Shown piece by piece: positions 60,810-64,000 of a stretch of DNA of 64,000 nt. The DNA lies in assembly GCF_023022985.1 (NCBI RefSeq), contig NZ_CP095461.1:3162001-3226000 (forward strand), in the 5' to 3' direction. The position numbers and the translations under genes are program-made. How positions within the stretch are numbered: position 1 is the first letter of the stretch; every line of letters begins with the position of its first letter. Below the pieces are notes generated by a model. That model was given only the letters and a program-made list of their open reading frames with translations, was not told the origin of the DNA and did no database searches. The stretch comes from Arthrobacter gengyunqii (lineage in GTDB: Bacteria > Actinomycetota > Actinomycetes > Actinomycetales > Micrococcaceae).

Positions 60810-61640
60810 CTACTCCGAAATCTGGCCCAGATTCATGCGGGCAAACTCCAGCGTCTGCTTCAGCTGGTCTTCCCGCTCCCCTGCACCCTTGGCCTTGCGG
60901 GTGCTCACTTCAATCGCCACCACCCCGGCGAATCCGGTTTCGCTTAGGTACTGCAGGGCCTCGGCGCAGCGCTGGGTGCCTTCGCCGGGCAGCATGTGCT
61001 CATCGCGCCCGTTGGGGGTGCCGTCGGTGAGGTGCACGTGGTGCAGCCGGGATCCCAGCTTGCGCAGTTCCTCATAGGAGTCCATGCCGGCAATAGCCGC
61101 GTGGGAGAAGTCCCAGGTGACGTGCTCATAGGGTTCGGGGATGGGGTTCCAATGCGGCAGGTAGGCCTTGGCCTCACGCCCGCGGACCCGCCACGGGTAC
61201 ATGTTTTCCACCGCAATGGTGACCCCGTACTGGTCTGCGATGTGCCGCACGCCCTCGGCAAAGTTCTCGGCATACCCGGACTGCCAGCGGAACGGTGGAT
61301 GTGCCACCACCGTGGTGGCTCCGACTTCCGCGGCCATGGCGGCGGAGAGCTCAATCTTGGTCCAGGCCTTGCCCCACACCTGCTGGGTCAGCAGCAGGGT
61401 AGGCGCGTGGATGGCCAGGATGGGCTGTGAATAACGCTCGCTGAGTCCGTTCAGGGTTTCCGGGTTCTGGCTGTCGCTGTTGCCGGTAACCATGATTTCC
61501 ACGCCGTCGTAGCCCAGATCATGGGCGATGGCGAAGGTGTCATGCACGGACAGCGGGTAGACGGAAGCGCTGGAGAGGGCCACTGGAATGACCTGGGCGC
61601 CGCTTTCGTCCACCGATGGAAACTGGGGTGAAATAGGCAT
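60810..61640 (-). CDS. sugar phosphate isomerase/epimerase family protein
   Basis: A 276-residue TIM-barrel protein of the AP-endonuclease-2 superfamily. Metal-ligand strands are seen at ILAIHAP, TTVVAHPPFRW, VTIAVENMYP, VTWDFSHAAIAG, LHHVHLTDG and VVAIEVS. The substrate is unknown. It follows the Ppx gene without a gap, so the two are co-transcribed. Confidence 0.88.
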   Translation of the reverse strand: MPISPQFPSVDESGAQVIPVALSSASVYPLSVHDTFAIAHDLGYDGVEIMVTGNSDSQNPETLNGLSERYSQPILAIHAPTLLLTQQVWGKAWTKIELSAAMAAEVGATTVVAHPPFRWQSGYAENFAEGVRHIADQYGVTIAVENMYPWRVRGREAKAYLPHWNPIPEPYEHVTWDFSHAAIAGMDSYEELRKLGSRLHHVHLTDGTPNGRDEHMLPGEGTQRCAEALQYLSETGFAGVVAIEVSTRKAKGAGEREDQLKQTLEFARMNLGQISE

Positions 61641-62675
61641 TCAGTTGGACTTTCCGTAGATAAGGCTGCGTTCGGCTCCGGAGCCGGAACCCAGGACCTG
61701 AGGGATGCTCTCCGTTCGCGGACTGTCGGGAAGCGGCCCGTCCGATTCGAAGCGGAGAGTGTCGAAACGCTGCAGGATCAGCCCCTCGCGCAGTGCCCAC
61801 GGGCAAATCTCCAACACCGGCAGGTCAAAGGCTTCCATCGCGGCATGGGCGGTCATGGCACCTGCCAGTACCTGGGCGGCACGGATCGGCGACACTCCGC
61901 CGAGGTTGCTGCGGTCATCGATGCTCATGGTCTCCAGCCGTTTGGTCCACAACCCCAAGTCTGTGCGCTCCAGGCGACGACGAACATAGGGGCCCGCTGC
62001 GGACGGCGCGGCGCCTGCAATACGGGCCAGCGACCGAAAGGTTTTGGACGTGCCCACGGCAAGGTCCGGCCGGCCCTGGAGTTCAAACTCAGCGGCAGCA
62101 TCGCGGACCGCGCCACGGATGTATTTGCGCAGCTTCTTGATGCTTTTGGCAGTGGGCGGATCACCCGTCAGCCAGTCCCGGGTCAGGCGGCCGGCTCCCA
62201 GCGGCAGGGACAGCGCAGTTTCGGGCAGCTCGTCGGCGCCCTGCGCCATTTCAAAGGACCCGCCGCCAATGTCCAGGTCCAGCAACGTTCCTGCTCCCCA
62301 CCCGTACCACCGGCGGACGGCCAGGAAGGTGAGGGACGCCTCCTCGGGCCCGCTGAGTTCACGCAGGTGGACACCGCTTTCGGCCTCGACCCGGGCCAGC
62401 ACGGCCTCACCGTTGGCTGCCTCGCGGATGGCTGAGGTACAGAACGCCAGCAGGTCCTGGGCGCGGTGACGGCGGGCAAAGTCACCGGCCTCGGCAACGA
62501 AATTGATCAGCTCGCGCTGGCCCGCTTCGGTGATGGCGCCGTCGTCGTCCAGATGGGCGATCAGCGACAGCGGACGCTTATGGGAAGCGAACGGCACGGG
62601 CCGGGCACCCGGGTGCGCGTCCACCAGGAGGAGATGGACGGTGTTGGAGCCGATGTCGAGCACGCCTAATCGCAT
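61641..62675 (-). CDS. Ppx/GppA family exopolyphosphatase
   Basis: A 344-residue sugar-kinase-fold phosphatase acting on polyphosphate or pppGpp. The two phosphate-binding loops are LGVLDIGSNTVHLLLVD and LLDLDIGGGSFEMA. Its short length without an HD domain matches mycobacterial PPX1. The start at 62675 is fixed by the conserved N-terminus; GATAAT lies 6 bases upstream. The first gene of a pair with the isomerase. Confidence 0.92.
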   Translation of the reverse strand: MRLGVLDIGSNTVHLLLVDAHPGARPVPFASHKRPLSLIAHLDDDGAITEAGQRELINFVAEAGDFARRHRAQDLLAFCTSAIREAANGEAVLARVEAESGVHLRELSGPEEASLTFLAVRRWYGWGAGTLLDLDIGGGSFEMAQGADELPETALSLPLGAGRLTRDWLTGDPPTAKSIKKLRKYIRGAVRDAAAEFELQGRPDLAVGTSKTFRSLARIAGAAPSAAGPYVRRRLERTDLGLWTKRLETMSIDDRSNLGGVSPIRAAQVLAGAMTAHAAMEAFDLPVLEICPWALREGLILQRFDTLRFESDGPLPDSPRTESIPQVLGSGSGAERSLIYGKSN

Positions 62676-62681
62676 GACACC

Positions 62682-62687
62682 ATTATC
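62682..62687 (-). promoter_or_regulatory. -10 element for the ppx gene (probable leaderless mRNA)
   Basis: GATAAT on the minus strand, 6 bases before the ATG. No Shine-Dalgarno sequence. Confidence 0.48.
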
Positions 62688-62766
62688 CGCTCCGAAAACG
62701 CAGCCGCTGCACACAGCGGCTGCGTCCGGGCCGGGATCCGCTTCGCTGCCGGAGCGGGCGGTTCGC

Positions 62767-64000
62767 CTACTTCTTCGCCGGTGTGCGCTTGCGGGCCGCG
62801 GGCTTGCGGGCGGCAGGCTTCTTGACCGGACCCTTTTCGCGCTTTTCCGCGAGCAGGTCAATGGCCTGCTCGCGGGTCAGCTCTTCAATGGCGGTGGACC
62901 GCGGAACCGTGATGTTGGTGATGCCGTCGGTGATGTACGGACCGAAGCGGCCGTCCTTGACCACAATGGGCTTTTCCGACACCGGATCCGTACCGAATTC
63001 GGCCAGCGGAGCCGCAGCCTGCCGGCCGCCGCGCTGCTTGGGCTGGGAGTAGATCTCCAGCGCCTGTTCCAGCGTGATGGTGAAGATTTCCTCCTCCGAT
63101 CCGATCGAACGCGAGTCAGTGCCCTTTTTCAGGTACGGGCCGAAGCGTCCGTTCTGCACGGTGATCTCGTTGCCTTCGGCGTCGGTGCCCAGCACGCGCG
63201 GGAGCTTCATCAGCTTCAGCGCTTCCTCAAGCGTGACGGTGTCCACGCTCATGGATTTGAACAGCGACCCGGTGCGCGGCTTCTGCTTCACGGGCTTCTT
63301 CGGCGGCTTGGGCTTGCCGTTCTTGTAATACTCCACCGGCTGGTTCGCCAGTTCCTCGGCGGTGACCTCGGGGATCAGCTCAATTACGTACGGTCCGTAG
63401 CGGCCGTTGCGGGCCACGATGGTGCGTCCCGTTTCCGGGTCCTCGCCCAGGACACGTTCTTCCGGTCCGGCCGTCTCCATCAGTTCGATCGCCTTTTCGG
63501 CGGTCAGCTCATCCGGAGCCAGGTCTTCGGGAACGTTGGCGCGCTCGGGTTCGGTGCCTTCCGGGGCGTCAGCGGGCAGCGGGCGTTCCAGGTAGGGGCC
63601 GAACTTGCCCACGCGCAGGACGATTCCCGGTGCAATCTCGATCGAGTTGATCGCCTTGGCATCGATCTCGCCGAGGTCGTTCACGATCGTGTGCAGGCCG
63701 GTGTCCACGCGGTCACCGTAGTAGAACTGGTTCAGCCACTCCACGCGGCCGGCCTCGCCGCGGGCAATGCGGTCCAGGTCCTCTTCCAGTTCGGCGGTGA
63801 AGTCATAGTCCACGTAGTCCGTGAAGTGCTCTTCCAGCAGGCGGACCACGGAGAAGGCGATCCAGCTCGGCACCAGTGCCTGGCCGCGGTTGGTGACATA
63901 GCCGCGGTCCATGATGGTGGAGATGGTGGCGGCGTAGGTGGACGGGCGGCCGATGCCGAGTTCTTCAAGCACCTTCACCAGCGAGGCTTCGGTGTAGCGC
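62767..64000 (-). CDS. topA: DNA topoisomerase I, C-terminal part
   Basis: The 3' 411 codons of a type IA topoisomerase that relaxes negative supercoils; the gene runs off the right edge. The window begins at RYTEASLVKVLEELGIGRPSTYA, just after the active-site region, then DRGYVTNRGQALVPSWIAF. It is followed by four or five Toprim C-terminal repeats, each with a GRFGPYL- or GRYGPYV-type core, and a Lys/Arg/Ala/Pro-rich tail (VKKPAARKPAARKRTPAKK) for DNA binding, as in actinobacterial TopA. Confidence 0.96.
   Translation of the reverse strand, partial: RYTEASLVKVLEELGIGRPSTYAATISTIMDRGYVTNRGQALVPSWIAFSVVRLLEEHFTDYVDYDFTAELEEDLDRIARGEAGRVEWLNQFYYGDRVDTGLHTIVNDLGEIDAKAINSIEIAPGIVLRVGKFGPYLERPLPADAPEGTEPERANVPEDLAPDELTAEKAIELMETAGPEERVLGEDPETGRTIVARNGRYGPYVIELIPEVTAEELANQPVEYYKNGKPKPPKKPVKQKPRTGSLFKSMSVDTVTLEEALKLMKLPRVLGTDAEGNEITVQNGRFGPYLKKGTDSRSIGSEEEIFTITLEQALEIYSQPKQRGGRQAAAPLAEFGTDPVSEKPIVVKDGRFGPYITDGITNITVPRSTAIEELTREQAIDLLAEKREKGPVKKPAARKPAARKRTPAKK

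Overview
This is high-GC chromosomal DNA from an actinobacterium, most likely Arthrobacter or a close Micrococcaceae relative. The evidence is the codon bias, a TetR-controlled phenylacetate (paa) locus, a system II cytochrome c biogenesis operon, menaquinone genes, a BldC-like protein, the 32-residue ribosomal protein bS22 and LigC. I saw no rRNA, tRNA, CRISPR array, prophage or insertion sequence. Both ends are cut: an Lrp/AsnC-type regulator at the left and DNA topoisomerase I at the right.

Layout. 0.3-4.1 kb: a copper-trafficking operon (His-rich membrane protein, CopC, PCuAC, Tat-exported DyP peroxidase). 4.1-4.6 kb: a gene-free block of repeats. 4.6-26.9 kb: a complete phenylacetate catabolic set in four transcription units (paaABCDE-paaG; paaI-paaK-paaR; paaZ; thiolase-hydratase-dehydrogenase), interspersed with PadR plus membrane partner, oligopeptidase B, DedA, a secreted SGNH hydrolase, LigC and small enzymes. 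27-31.2 kb: accessory metabolic genes and two tandem paralogous lipoproteins. 31.2-39.5 kb: narK and narGHJI. 39.6-42.7 kb: menB, menE, menA. 43.8-48.9 kb: cytochrome c biogenesis. 49-53.6 kb: YceI, two related membrane proteins, grx-rex, HAD phosphatase, bS22. 53.7-64 kb: BldC-like, gdhA, ArsR-like, AcuC, TrkH/TrkA, ProC, isomerase, Ppx, TopA.

How it works together. The paa genes convert phenylacetate through phenylacetyl-CoA, its ring epoxide and an oxepin to acetyl-CoA and succinyl-CoA. Four near-identical 22-bp palindromes, each at a paa promoter, point to one regulon run by the TetR protein encoded beside paaK. The centre and right of the window form a redox block: menaquinone synthesis, menaquinol-dependent nitrate reductase, cytochrome c maturation and the NADH sensor Rex.

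The strongest unexplained signals are in non-coding DNA. One is a repeated motif (GTGTGCAGATCTGG and variants) clustered in two intergenic regions 55 kb apart. Another is a recurrent layout in which a -10-like hexamer lies 5-7 bases before the start codon, suggesting many leaderless mRNAs. A third is a pair of duplicated lipoprotein genes that keep the same promoter geometry.
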